Source of the DNA: an uncultured Burkholderiales bacterium
GTDB taxonomy: Bacteria > Pseudomonadota > Gammaproteobacteria > Burkholderiales > Burkholderiaceae_E
Direction of reading: 5' to 3'
DNA: 46,824 nucleotides
Assembly: GCA_903903975.1 (NCBI GenBank)
Contig: CAIVAS010000137.1
Span: forward strand, 1 to 46,824
In this document: positions 1-7,266 of the stretch, piece after piece
Layout: every line of letters starts with the position of its first letter
Position numbering within the stretch: position 1 is the first letter of the stretch
The notes under the pieces: model-generated
Databases searched by the model: none
Seen by the model: only the letters and a program-made list of their open reading frames with translations
What the model was told of the DNA's origin: nothing
Made by a program: the position numbers and the translations under genes

Positions 1-98
1 ATTGGCGCCGGATCGGCCCTGCACCGATATCGGTCGCCCCACCGGCGGCGCCGGCCAACCCCGCGCTGGCCCGCCTCCAGGCGGCCTTCGTGCGCTGA
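1..98 (+). CDS. 3' end of an unidentified gene (partial)
   Basis: An open frame runs from the window edge to a TGA at 96-98. It reads as an Ala/Pro-rich C-terminus ending ALARLQAAFVR. It lies 69 bp upstream of a peptide-type ABC binding protein on the same strand. It could therefore be the tail of the missing importer ATPase, but too little is visible to name a family. Other frames here also stay open for a short way, so even its coding status is inferred from composition and position. Confidence 0.35.
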   Translation, partial: WRRIGPAPISVAPPAAPANPALARLQAAFVR

Positions 99-167
99 TG
101 ATGCCTTTATCGCGAACCGCTTTCTGACGATCCCCTTGAACCCTGCCCTCATGACGAGACCGACTCC

Positions 168-1697
168 ATGACACTCAACCCCAGGCTCCTGAAAACCTCC
201 CTTCTCGCACTGGCCCTGACCTGTGCCGGCATTGCACCGGCCAGCGCCCAGAGCACGCTGCGTATCGGCCTGGCCGAGGATCCCGATCTGCTCGATCCGA
301 CCATGGCGCGGACCTATGTCGGGCGGATCGTGTTTGCCTCGATCTGCGACAAGCTCTTCGACATCGACGAGAAGCTCAATTTCGTGCCGCAGCTGGCGCT
401 GTCGCACCAGACCTCGGCCGACGGCAAGACCGTGACGATCAAGCTGCGCCCGAACGTCAAGTTCCATGATGGCGAGCCCTTCGATGCCGAGGCGGCAAAG
501 TTCAGCCTCGAGCGCCACCTGACCCTGCCCGGGTCGTTCCGGCGGGCCGAGATCGCCCCGATCGACAAGGTCGAGGTGGTCGACCCCCTCACCGTGCGAA
601 TCCTGCTCAAAGCGCCGTTTTCGCCGCTGATGGCCCAGCTCACCGACCGCGCCGGCATGATGGTCTCGCCCAAGGCCGCGAAAGCGCTGGGTGACAAGTT
701 CGGCATCGCGCCGGTCTGCGCCGGTCCCTACAAGTTCGTCGAGCGGGTCGCCCAGGACCGCATCGTGGTCGAGCGTTTCCCCGACTACTGGGACAAATCC
801 CGCGTCAATATCGACCGCATCATCTACCGGCCGATCCAGGACTCGACCGTGCGACTGGCCAACCTGAAATCGGGCCAGCTCGATCTGCTCGAGCGGCTGC
901 TCGCCACCGACATCGCCGAGGTGAAAAAGGATTCCAGGCTGCGCCTGGCGACCGGCTTCGAGCTCGGTTATCAGGGCGTGACCATGAATGTGGCCAACGG
1001 CGAGAAGGCCAATAACCCGCTTGGCAAAAGTGCCAAGGTGCGACAGGCATTCGAGCTGTCGATCGACCGCGAGGCACTCGACACCGTGGTCTTCAACGGC
1101 GTGCAAAACCCGGACAACCAGTGGGTGACCGCCACCAATCCCTATTACCAGTCCAAGTTTCCGATGCCCAAGCGCGATGTCGCAAAGGCTCGCGCGCTGA
1201 TCAAGGAGGCCGGCGTGGCCACGCCGATCGTCCTCGACTTCATGGTGCCGAACAATCCCGAGACCAAGGCGGTGGCCGAGGTGATGCAGTCGATGGCGGC
1301 CGAGGCCGGCTTCGAGCTCAAGCTGCGGGTCACCGAGTTCGCCACCTCGCTCGACGAGGCCGAGAAGGGCAACTTCCAGCTTTATCTGCTGGCCTGGAGC
1401 GGGCGCACTGACCCTGACGGCAACATCTTTTCGTTTGCCTCCTGCAAGGGTCCGCTCAACTACGGCAAGTATTGCGATCCGGCGCTCGACGCCCTGCTCG
1501 AGAAGGCCCGCACGGTGACTGCGCAGGCCGAGCGCAAGGCGATCTACGAGCAGGTCGCGGCCAAGTGGCTGACCGAGGGCTCGGTGCTCTATCTCTATCA
1601 CCGCGCGCTGCTCTTTGCGCACACCCCGAGGCTTGAGGGGTTCAAGGTCCTGCCCGATGGGCTGATCCGCGTGACCGACCTCAAGCTCAAGCCCTGA
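168..1697 (+). CDS. Peptide-type ABC transporter substrate-binding protein (SBP family 5)
   Basis: Periplasmic solute receptor of a dipeptide/oligopeptide/glutathione-type ABC importer, 509 aa. A signal peptide is visible (residues 1-27, ending PASAQ) with no lipobox cysteine. The mature protein starts TLRIGLAEDPDLLDP, the usual opening of SBP family 5, and has the typical family motif around KLRPNVKFHDGEPFDAEA (about residues 94-111), where KFHDG is diagnostic. Length and C-terminal lobe fit DppA-like receptors. It is followed after 69 bp by two permease genes, so the three form one transcription unit. The ligand cannot be read from sequence; peptides, glutathione or opine-like compounds are all possible. 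The family call is firm, the substrate unknown. Confidence 0.93.
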   Translation: MTLNPRLLKTSLLALALTCAGIAPASAQSTLRIGLAEDPDLLDPTMARTYVGRIVFASICDKLFDIDEKLNFVPQLALSHQTSADGKTVTIKLRPNVKFHDGEPFDAEAAKFSLERHLTLPGSFRRAEIAPIDKVEVVDPLTVRILLKAPFSPLMAQLTDRAGMMVSPKAAKALGDKFGIAPVCAGPYKFVERVAQDRIVVERFPDYWDKSRVNIDRIIYRPIQDSTVRLANLKSGQLDLLERLLATDIAEVKKDSRLRLATGFELGYQGVTMNVANGEKANNPLGKSAKVRQAFELSIDREALDTVVFNGVQNPDNQWVTATNPYYQSKFPMPKRDVAKARALIKEAGVATPIVLDFMVPNNPETKAVAEVMQSMAAEAGFELKLRVTEFATSLDEAEKGNFQLYLLAWSGRTDPDGNIFSFASCKGPLNYGKYCDPALDALLEKARTVTAQAERKAIYEQVAAKWLTEGSVLYLYHRALLFAHTPRLEGFKVLPDGLIRVTDLKLKP

Positions 1698-1766
1698 CCT
1701 CTGAGCACGGAGCCCTGAGTACCGCCCGCCCCGCCTTGAGCTGACCTGAGCTGACCGCCCCGCCCG

Positions 1767-2708
1767 ATGCTGCATTTCCTGCCCCGCCGCCTGCTGCAGC
1801 TGCTGCCGACTGTCTTTCTGGTGTCGGTGCTGATCTTCTCGCTGCAGCAGCTGCTGCCGGGCGACCCGGCGCTGGTCATGGCGGGCGAGGAAAAGGATCC
1901 GCAGGTCATCGAACAGATCCGCCGTCAATATCACCTCGATGAACCGCTGCCGATGCAGTACGGCCGCTGGATCGCCGGCGTGCTGCAGGGCGACCTCGGC
2001 GAATCGATGCGCATCAAGCAGCCGGTGGCCCAGCTGGTGGCCGAAAAGCTCCCGGTGACGCTTCAGCTTGCCACCATGGCCATGCTGATCGCATTGGTCA
2101 TCGGCATTCCGGCGGGCATCCTGTCGGCGGTCAAAAAGGGCAGCGCCTGGGATGTCGGCGCCAATGTCTTCGCCCTGTGGGGCCTGTCCACTCCGAATTT
2201 CTGGCTGGGCATCATGTTCATCTTTCTTTTCTCGGTGAAGCTGGGCTGGCTGCCGGCCTCGGGCTACGTGAGTCCCCGCGAAGACCTGATGCAGTCGCTG
2301 GCCGCGACCATCATGCCGGCCTTTGTGCTTGGCAATGCGATTGCGGCAGTGCTGATGCGCCACACCCGCTCGGCGATGCTGCAGTCGATGAACGCCGACT
2401 ATGTGCGCACGGCGCGGGCCAAGGGGCTTTACGAACCCGCGGTGGTGTTGCGCCATGCCCTGCGCAATGCGCTCACGCCGGTGATCACGCTGGGTGCGCT
2501 CGAATTCGGCACCCTGCTGTCGGGGGCAGTGCTGACCGAGCAGGTCTTCTCGATTCCGGGCTTTGGCAAGCTGATCGTCGATGCGGTCTTCAACCGCGAT
2601 TACGCAGTGGTCCAGGGCGTGGTGCTGGTGACCGCCACGGTCTACATCCTCCTCAATCTGCTGGCCGACGTGCTCTACGTGCTGGTCAACCCGAGGCTGC
2701 GCACATGA
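1767..2708 (+). CDS. Peptide-type ABC transporter permease, DppB-like
   Basis: Inner-membrane permease of the importer whose receptor lies just upstream, 313 aa. The N-terminus (FLPRRLLQLLPTVFLVSVLIFSL) is the conserved first transmembrane helix of DppB-type permeases, followed by the PGDPA motif and the QYHLDEPLPMQYGRWI periplasmic loop. The cytoplasmic EAA loop that docks the ATPase is visible as DYVRTARAKGL with HALRNALTPVIT behind it. About six hydrophobic segments are evident. The stop codon overlaps the next permease start (ATGA at 2705-2708), implying translational coupling. Confidence 0.94.
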   Translation: MLHFLPRRLLQLLPTVFLVSVLIFSLQQLLPGDPALVMAGEEKDPQVIEQIRRQYHLDEPLPMQYGRWIAGVLQGDLGESMRIKQPVAQLVAEKLPVTLQLATMAMLIALVIGIPAGILSAVKKGSAWDVGANVFALWGLSTPNFWLGIMFIFLFSVKLGWLPASGYVSPREDLMQSLAATIMPAFVLGNAIAAVLMRHTRSAMLQSMNADYVRTARAKGLYEPAVVLRHALRNALTPVITLGALEFGTLLSGAVLTEQVFSIPGFGKLIVDAVFNRDYAVVQGVVLVTATVYILLNLLADVLYVLVNPRLRT

Positions 2709-3586
2709 GCGTGGTGGCCGCCGGCGCGGTGCCTCCCGGCAATGGTCGCATCGACAGCCCCGGGCGCCTCGCGCTTCGTGCGCTGCTGAGCCGCCCGACC
2801 GCGGTCTTCGGTGGCGTGGTGCTGATCGGCATGATGGGGCTGGCACTGTTCGCGCCCTGGATTGCGCCCTATGACCCACTGGCCACCAGCTGGACGCTGG
2901 TGCGCAAGGCGCCGAGTGCCGCCCACTGGTTCGGCACCGACGAGGTCGGCCGCGACCTGCTGTCGCGCATCATCTGGGGTGCGAGAGCGTCGCTGTCGGC
3001 CGGCGTGATCGCCGTGGCGATCGCGGTCGGTGTCGGTGTGCCCACCGGCATGGTCGCCGGTTATGTTGGCGGCTGGACCGATGGGCTGATCAGCCGTCTC
3101 ACCGACGCGATGCTTGCCATCCCGTTTCTGATCCTGGCGATCGCACTGGCCGCCTTTCTGGGCCCGAGCCTTGGCAACGCGATGATCGCCATCGGCGTCA
3201 CCGCCACCCCGATCTTCGTGCGTCTGGCCCGCGGGCAGGTGCTGGCCGCGCGTGCCGAGGACTATGTCGAGGCCGCTCGCGCCGTGGGCAATCCGCCGAT
3301 CCGCATCCTGCTGCGGCACATCCTGCCCAATATCCTGCCGCCGGTGATGGTTCAGGCCACGCTCGCGGTGGCCGCCGCGATCATCGCCGAGGCCAGCCTG
3401 TCGTTTCTCGGCCTGGGTCAGCAGCCGCCTGCGCCGAGCTGGGGGTCGATGCTCAACACCGCGCAGCGTTTTCTGACGCAGGCGCCGTGGATGGCGATTT
3501 TTCCGGGTCTGGCCATCTTCCTGACGGTGCTGGCCTTCAACCTCTTCGGCGATGGCCTGCGTGACGCGATGGATCCGCGCCGCTGA
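2705..3586 (+). CDS. Peptide-type ABC transporter permease, DppC-like
   Basis: Second inner-membrane permease of the importer, 293 aa from the ATG that overlaps the upstream stop. It shows the DppC-type signature: APYDPL before a region carrying HWFGTDEVGRDLLSRIIWGARASL, then the EAA loop EDYVEAARAVGNPPIRILLRHILPN near residue 195. A longer open frame exists upstream, but it is only the shadow of the DppB gene. No ATPase gene follows: the next feature is a tandem repeat and a gene on the other strand. The nucleotide-binding subunits must lie outside the window, perhaps upstream of position 1. Confidence 0.93.
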   Translation: MSVVAAGAVPPGNGRIDSPGRLALRALLSRPTAVFGGVVLIGMMGLALFAPWIAPYDPLATSWTLVRKAPSAAHWFGTDEVGRDLLSRIIWGARASLSAGVIAVAIAVGVGVPTGMVAGYVGGWTDGLISRLTDAMLAIPFLILAIALAAFLGPSLGNAMIAIGVTATPIFVRLARGQVLAARAEDYVEAARAVGNPPIRILLRHILPNILPPVMVQATLAVAAAIIAEASLSFLGLGQQPPAPSWGSMLNTAQRFLTQAPWMAIFPGLAIFLTVLAFNLFGDGLRDAMDPRR

Positions 3587-3629
3587 CGCTGCATCAGGGC
3601 GGCGCGCTGCCGACCGCATGGTCGACCGC

Positions 3630-3696
3630 GATTCCGACGCAGATTCCGACGCAGATTCCGACGCAGATTCCGACGCAGATTCCGACGCAGATTCCG
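3630..3696. repeat. 12-bp tandem repeat between convergent genes
   Basis: The unit GATTCCGACGCA occurs in five perfect consecutive copies (3630-3689), followed by a partial sixth (3690-3696). It sits in the 123-bp gap between the DppC stop (3586) and the stop of the convergent metallo-hydrolase gene (3710), so it lies in both 3' untranslated regions. In one plus frame it would read Asp-Ser-Asp-Ala repeats, but that frame has no credible gene. The perfect copies suggest recent slippage or unequal exchange. Confidence 0.9.
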
Positions 3697-3709
3697 GCCA
3701 GGCCCGGCT

Positions 3710-4645
3710 TCAGCCGCCCAGCATGTTCACCGGTATCCGCAGATAGCTCACGCCGTTGTCGTCAGCCGGCGGCAGATGCCCGGCCCTCACATTCACCTGG
3801 ATCGACGGCACCAGCAGCATCGGCACGTCGAGCGTGGCATCACGGGCCGTGCGCATTGCCACGAAGGCTTCTTCGTCGATGCCGTCTCGCACATGGATAT
3901 TGCCCTTGCGCTGGTCGCCTACCGTCGTGCGCCAGGCCGGCTCGCGCCCGGCCGGCGGATAGTCGTGACACACATAGATCGCGGTGTCGGCCGGGAAATC
4001 GAGCAGACGACGAATCGAGTGATAGAGCGCCCGCGCATCCCCGCCCGGGAAATCGGCGCGAGCGGTGCCGACATCCGGCAAAAAGAGCGTATCGCCGACA
4101 TAGAGCCCGCCGTCGATCAGAAACGCCATGTCGGCCGGTGTATGACCCGGCACCCAGAGCGCGCTTGCTTCGGTCTCGCCGATCCGGAAGGTCTCGTTGT
4201 CGGCAAACAGGTGGTCGAACTGATGGCCGTCGGGCACAAACGCCGACTCGAAATGAAAGAGCTTGCCGAAGGTGTCCTGCACGGCGCGGATGTGCGCGCC
4301 GATCGCGACCTTCCCGCTGGCCTTGCTTTTGAGGTATTGCGCGGCCGAGAGGTGATCGGCATGGGCATGGGTCTCGAGGATCCAGTCGAGATGCAGATCA
4401 TGGTCGCGCAGGTAGGCCAGGATCAGATCGGCCGAGCCGGTGCTGGTGCGCCCCGACCGGAAGGCGTAATCAAGGACCGGGTCGATGACCGCGGCCCGGC
4501 GGCTGGCATGGTCCCAGACCACATACGACACGGTGGAGGTGCCCGGGTCGAAAAACGCCTGACTGGTCGTCTTGCCGCTCGCGCCGGGCATGGCAGACGC
4601 GCTGCTCGGGCCTGACGGGGTCGATGCGCTGGATGCGGTGGTCAT
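3710..4645 (-). CDS. Metallo-beta-lactamase-fold persulfide dioxygenase (Blh/ETHE1-like)
   Basis: Probable cytoplasmic sulfur dioxygenase that oxidises glutathione persulfide to sulfite and glutathione, 311 aa. The metal motif T-H-A-H-A-D-H is at residues 92-98 (H93, H95, D97, H98), with further ligands H168 (VPGHTP), D185 (GDTLF) and H227 (CHDY). The stretch GTARADFPGGDA after GDTLFLPDV is typical of Blh-type persulfide dioxygenases. The start is the ATG at 4645 because AGGGAG lies six bases upstream; a TTG at 4666 is the alternative. The first 25 residues are Ser/Ala-rich and unlike the family core. The gene diverges from a BigR-like repressor, which supports a role in sulfide or persulfide detoxification. 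Confidence 0.88.
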   Translation of the reverse strand: MTTASSASTPSGPSSASAMPGASGKTTSQAFFDPGTSTVSYVVWDHASRRAAVIDPVLDYAFRSGRTSTGSADLILAYLRDHDLHLDWILETHAHADHLSAAQYLKSKASGKVAIGAHIRAVQDTFGKLFHFESAFVPDGHQFDHLFADNETFRIGETEASALWVPGHTPADMAFLIDGGLYVGDTLFLPDVGTARADFPGGDARALYHSIRRLLDFPADTAIYVCHDYPPAGREPAWRTTVGDQRKGNIHVRDGIDEEAFVAMRTARDATLDVPMLLVPSIQVNVRAGHLPPADDNGVSYLRIPVNMLGG

Positions 4646-4710
4646 GGTGGTCTCCCTCAAGATCAAAACATTATATTGATTTATAGTTTATTCGCAAGTA
4701 TAGTGAAGCC
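4646..4710. promoter_or_regulatory. Divergent promoter/operator of the sulfur-response genes
   Basis: This 65-bp gap separates the start codons of the persulfide dioxygenase and the ArsR-type repressor. It holds a strikingly AT-rich core (4666-4704) inside a GC-rich neighbourhood. TATA occurs at both ends of a 14-base element (TATATTGATTTATA, about 4672-4685), and a TATAGT hexamer lies close to the repressor start. Known BigR sites are AT-rich imperfect palindromes between divergent genes, so an autoregulatory operator here is likely. The exact operator and -10 boxes are inference. Confidence 0.55.
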
Positions 4711-5118
4711 ATGACCTCCTCCATGACCTCCAAAACTCACGCGCCTGCCATCAAGCCGATGCCCTTCGGTACGCCACCCCCGTCTGCCATGGCGCCGCCT
4801 GCCGGGGCGATCGACACGCAGCGCCTGCGTCAGGCAGCCGGCCGCGCGGTGGCCGCCCTCAAGCTGCTCGGCAACGAGGACCGCCTTTTGCTTCTCTGTC
4901 AGATGTCGCAATCCGAGTGCTGTGTGGGCGACCTTGAAACGCTGCTCGGCATCCGTCAGCCCACGCTCTCTCAGCAACTTGCGGTCCTGCGCGCCGAAGG
5001 CGTCGTGCAGACCCGCCGTGACGGCAAGAAGATTTTTTATCGCATCGCCGACCCCGCCATCCTCGAGGTTCTGGTGGTGCTTTACCGGCTCTATTGCCCA
5101 GAGGACGAATCATCATGA
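4711..5118 (+). CDS. ArsR-family persulfide-sensing repressor, BigR/SqrR-like
   Basis: Winged-helix transcriptional repressor, 135 aa, expected to dimerise and release DNA when two cysteines form a polysulfide or disulfide bridge. The recognition helix region reads QPTLSQQLAVLRAEGVVQTRRDGKKIFYRI (about residues 83-112), a standard ArsR fold. C63 (LLLCQMS) and C129 (YRLYC) sit where BigR and SqrR carry their sensing pair; C70 and C71 are extra. The first 33 residues are a Pro-rich extension, and a later Met may be the true start because no good ribosome site precedes 4711. The stop overlaps the start of the following YeeE gene (ATGA). Context with the dioxygenase and YeeE/YedE genes supports the BigR assignment. 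Confidence 0.87.
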   Translation: MTSSMTSKTHAPAIKPMPFGTPPPSAMAPPAGAIDTQRLRQAAGRAVAALKLLGNEDRLLLLCQMSQSECCVGDLETLLGIRQPTLSQQLAVLRAEGVVQTRRDGKKIFYRIADPAILEVLVVLYRLYCPEDESS

Positions 5119-5549
5119 CCATCGACTGGACCGCTTTCACCCCCGGCAGCGCATTGACAGGCGGCGCGCTCATCGGCTTGGCCGCGGCGATCTTCGTGCT
5201 CTTCAATGGCCGCATCGCCGGCATCAGCGGCATCCTTGGCGGCCTGCTTCGACCGGTGGCCGGCGATATCGGCTGGCGCGTCGCTTTCGTGGCCGGTCTG
5301 CTCGCCGCCCCGCTCGCCTGGCGCCTCTTTGCAGCAGTGCCCACGCCGCATATCGATGCCGGCACCGGTGCGCTGGTGCTGTCGGGCCTGCTGGTTGGCG
5401 TCGGGACCCGCTTTGGCGGCGGCTGCACCAGCGGACACGGCGTCTGCGGCATCTCCCGCCTGTCGCCACGGTCGCTTGCCGCGACCGCCAGCTTCATGGC
5501 GGCCGGGTTTGTCACCGTTTATGTCCTTCGCCACTGGCTGGCGGCCTGA
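5115..5549 (+). CDS. YeeE/YedE-family membrane protein (first of pair)
   Basis: Small polytopic inner-membrane protein of the YeeE/YedE (DUF395, sulphur transport) family, 144 aa. The signature FGGGCTSGHGVCGISRLS spans about residues 100-117, with C104 and C111. In thiosulfate importers of this family such cysteines line the pathway. About four hydrophobic helices are evident. It starts inside the repressor stop codon and is followed 41 bp later by the second half-size partner, so the two probably form one thiosulfate- or persulfide-handling unit like PmpA/PmpB. An upstream TTG at 5094 is less likely because the ATG has AGAGGA at a usable distance. Confidence 0.88.
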   Translation: MTIDWTAFTPGSALTGGALIGLAAAIFVLFNGRIAGISGILGGLLRPVAGDIGWRVAFVAGLLAAPLAWRLFAAVPTPHIDAGTGALVLSGLLVGVGTRFGGGCTSGHGVCGISRLSPRSLAATASFMAAGFVTVYVLRHWLAA

Positions 5550-5590
5550 CCCGCCCTGTCGACAGCCGTCGTCATTCCAGGAGCACCACC

Positions 5591-6058
5591 ATGCAGATCC
5601 TCACCTCACTGATCACCGGGCTTGTCTTCGGCATCGGCCTGATCGTCTCCGGCATGGCTGACCCCGCCAAGGTGCTCGGCTTTCTCGACCTCGCCGGGCG
5701 GTGGGACCCCTCGCTTGCGTTGGTCATGGCCGGCGCCATCGGCGTCGGGGCGCTGGCCTTTGCGATCGCCGGGCGCCGCACGACCTCCCTCATCGGTCTG
5801 GACATGAAGCTGCCGACGTCCCGCGAACTCGATCGCCGCTTGCTGGCAGGCAGTGTCGTCTTCGGTGTGGGCTGGGGCGTCGCCGGCTTTTGCCCGGGTC
5901 CGGGGTTGGTGGCGCTGGGCATGGGTGAGACCAAAGCGCTGATCTTCGTGGCCGCCATGATTGCCGGCATGGGGCTCTTCGAAGTGATCGAGCGTCGCCG
6001 CCAGGCCGGCTTGCTGCAGTCCTCGCAGTCCGCGCAGTCCGCCGTCTCGGCGCAATGA
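5591..6058 (+). CDS. YeeE/YedE-family membrane protein (second of pair)
   Basis: Companion half of the YeeE/YedE pair, 155 aa. The N-terminus FGIGLIVSGMADPAKVLGFLDLAGRWDPSL is the standard opening of the second subtype, and the signature GVGWGVAGFCPGPGLVALG (about residues 92-110) carries the single conserved C101. Four hydrophobic segments are visible. The Ser/Gln-rich tail (QSSQSAQSAVSAQ) is not conserved. CAGGAG lies about ten bases before the ATG. The stop overlaps the DUF599 start (ATGA at 6055-6058), so the downstream gene belongs to the same transcript. Confidence 0.88.
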   Translation: MQILTSLITGLVFGIGLIVSGMADPAKVLGFLDLAGRWDPSLALVMAGAIGVGALAFAIAGRRTTSLIGLDMKLPTSRELDRRLLAGSVVFGVGWGVAGFCPGPGLVALGMGETKALIFVAAMIAGMGLFEVIERRRQAGLLQSSQSAQSAVSAQ

Positions 6059-6711
6059 CGACCGTCGGCGTCTGGCTGGCCGTCCTCACGACGGTCGTGG
6101 CGCTGGTTGCGTACGAACTGTCGCTCGCGCTGGCGCAGCGCCGCGATCCGCTTGGCCTTGCACGCACTGCCCACGCCACGATGCGCGAGGAGTGGTTCAT
6201 CGCCGTCTCGCATCAGCCGGGCTCCGAGATTCTGGCGGTCCAGACCCTGCGCAACTCGATGATGTCGGCCACCATGATTGCCTCGACGGCAGCGCTCGCC
6301 CTGATGGGCACGGCGGCACTGAGCGTGCCCTCACTGCATATCGGCCTGCACGGCGCAAACACCGACCCCCTCGCGATCGAGCCGCGAACCGTCCTCGACC
6401 TCATGCTGATGACCATGCTCTTCGCGTCGCTGCTGTCGTCGGCCATGGCAATGCGCTATTACAACCATGCCGGCTATATCGGTGCGATGCCAGTGGGCAG
6501 CGATACCCGCGCCCGCTGGCTTGCCGTGGGAGTGCGCTATGTCAGGGCGGCCGGCACGCTCTACAGCTGGGGCCTGCGCCATCTGATCATGGTGGTTCCG
6601 ATCGTCGCCGCGATCGCCTACCCGCTCGCCGGGCCGATCATGGCCGTCGCGCTGATCACGATATTGCGTCGCTTCGACCGCGTCGGTGTGGCGGTCCCAT
6701 CGATCGAATGA
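6055..6711 (+). CDS. DUF599 family membrane protein
   Basis: Polytopic membrane protein of 218 aa matching DUF599. The diagnostic stretches are LARTAHATMREEWF (about residues 35-48) and IL-VQTLRNSMMSATMIAST (about 59-78), then three or more hydrophobic segments and the MRYYNHAGYIGAMPVG loop. The biochemical role of DUF599 is unknown. Here it overlaps the second YeeE/YedE gene by four bases, so it is probably co-regulated by the BigR-like repressor, which is a clue to a sulfur-linked function. Nothing in the sequence shows catalytic residues. Confidence 0.82.
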   Translation: MTTVGVWLAVLTTVVALVAYELSLALAQRRDPLGLARTAHATMREEWFIAVSHQPGSEILAVQTLRNSMMSATMIASTAALALMGTAALSVPSLHIGLHGANTDPLAIEPRTVLDLMLMTMLFASLLSSAMAMRYYNHAGYIGAMPVGSDTRARWLAVGVRYVRAAGTLYSWGLRHLIMVVPIVAAIAYPLAGPIMAVALITILRRFDRVGVAVPSIE

Positions 6712-6775
6712 GGCTGCAACCGGCAACAAGCATGCTGCGGCGCGACAAACTCCTCACTGCGCCTCACGATCCTTT

Positions 6776-6804
6776 TTGACCGGTCCAGTCTGATCGCCTA
6801 TACT
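6776..6804 (+). promoter_or_regulatory. Sigma70-type promoter of the atp operon
   Basis: TTGACC (6776-6781) and TATACT (6799-6804) are separated by exactly 17 bp, a near-consensus housekeeping promoter. The predicted transcript start near 6811 lies about 35 bases before the atpI start codon. It is in the 134-bp gap after the DUF599 gene, so the ATP synthase genes need not depend on the sulfur operon promoter. Confidence 0.8.
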
Positions 6805-6845
6805 TCGCCGTCTTTGCCGGCCGGCTGTCCGACTGCACTTCAAGA

Positions 6846-7199
6846 ATGTTTATCGCAGTCGGTCTGCAAGTCGCCACAGTCGCGGTACTCGGTCTTCTGA
6901 CCGGCATCGTCTTCGACTGGCACAGTGCCGAATTTCTGGTGCTGGGCGGCGTGGCAGCAATTATCCCGAACGGCCTGTTCGCTTTGCGACTGGCAGCCAA
7001 TCGGGGACGAACCGCCGAGTCGTATCCGGCTGTGTTCTTCCTCGGCGAGTTCGCGAAGATCGGCCTGACGGTCGCGCTGATTGCGCTGATCGCCAGACTG
7101 TCCGAGTCGCTGAACTGGCTGCCAATGCTGATCGGTCTGATTGCTGCATTGCAGGCACCGCTGTTCGCGCTCCTCTGGGCGCGTGAAAAAAAGAAGTAA
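6846..7199 (+). CDS. atpI: ATP synthase accessory protein AtpI
   Basis: Small membrane protein (117 aa) that heads the ATP synthase operon and is thought to assist assembly of the c-ring. Four hydrophobic helices are visible, with the family feature of a short FFLGEFAKIGLTVALIALI helix near residues 60-78 and a basic C-terminus (WAREKKK). It is 67 bp upstream of atpB. The ribosome site is weak (a CAAG-type sequence), in keeping with low expression of this accessory gene. Confidence 0.85.
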   Translation: MFIAVGLQVATVAVLGLLTGIVFDWHSAEFLVLGGVAAIIPNGLFALRLAANRGRTAESYPAVFFLGEFAKIGLTVALIALIARLSESLNWLPMLIGLIAALQAPLFALLWAREKKK

Positions 7200-7266
7200 T
7201 GCATCAAGAGCACCTCGACGAACCGAAACGCCTCATCGACCGATTTAGCGACCGACTTAGCAGACC

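Noticed and set aside
2177-3586. A 469-residue fusion permease
   Set aside because: The extra N-terminus is an out-of-frame reading of the DppB gene; the true start overlaps the DppB stop.
2675-3619. Long minus-strand frame opposite the DppC gene
   Set aside because: Composition is the Arg/His/Gln-rich type seen for antisense readings of high-GC genes; the plus frame carries clear permease motifs.
3552-3746. Plus-strand frame encoding Asp-Ser-Asp-Ala repeats over the 12-bp array
   Set aside because: It starts inside the DppC gene, ends inside the opposite metallo-hydrolase gene, and has no ribosome site; the repeats alone keep it open.
4922-6058. A 378-residue plus-strand gene ending with the second YeeE/YedE protein
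   Set aside because: Its first 220 residues are an Arg-rich shadow of the repressor and first YeeE genes; the family start is the ATG at 5591.
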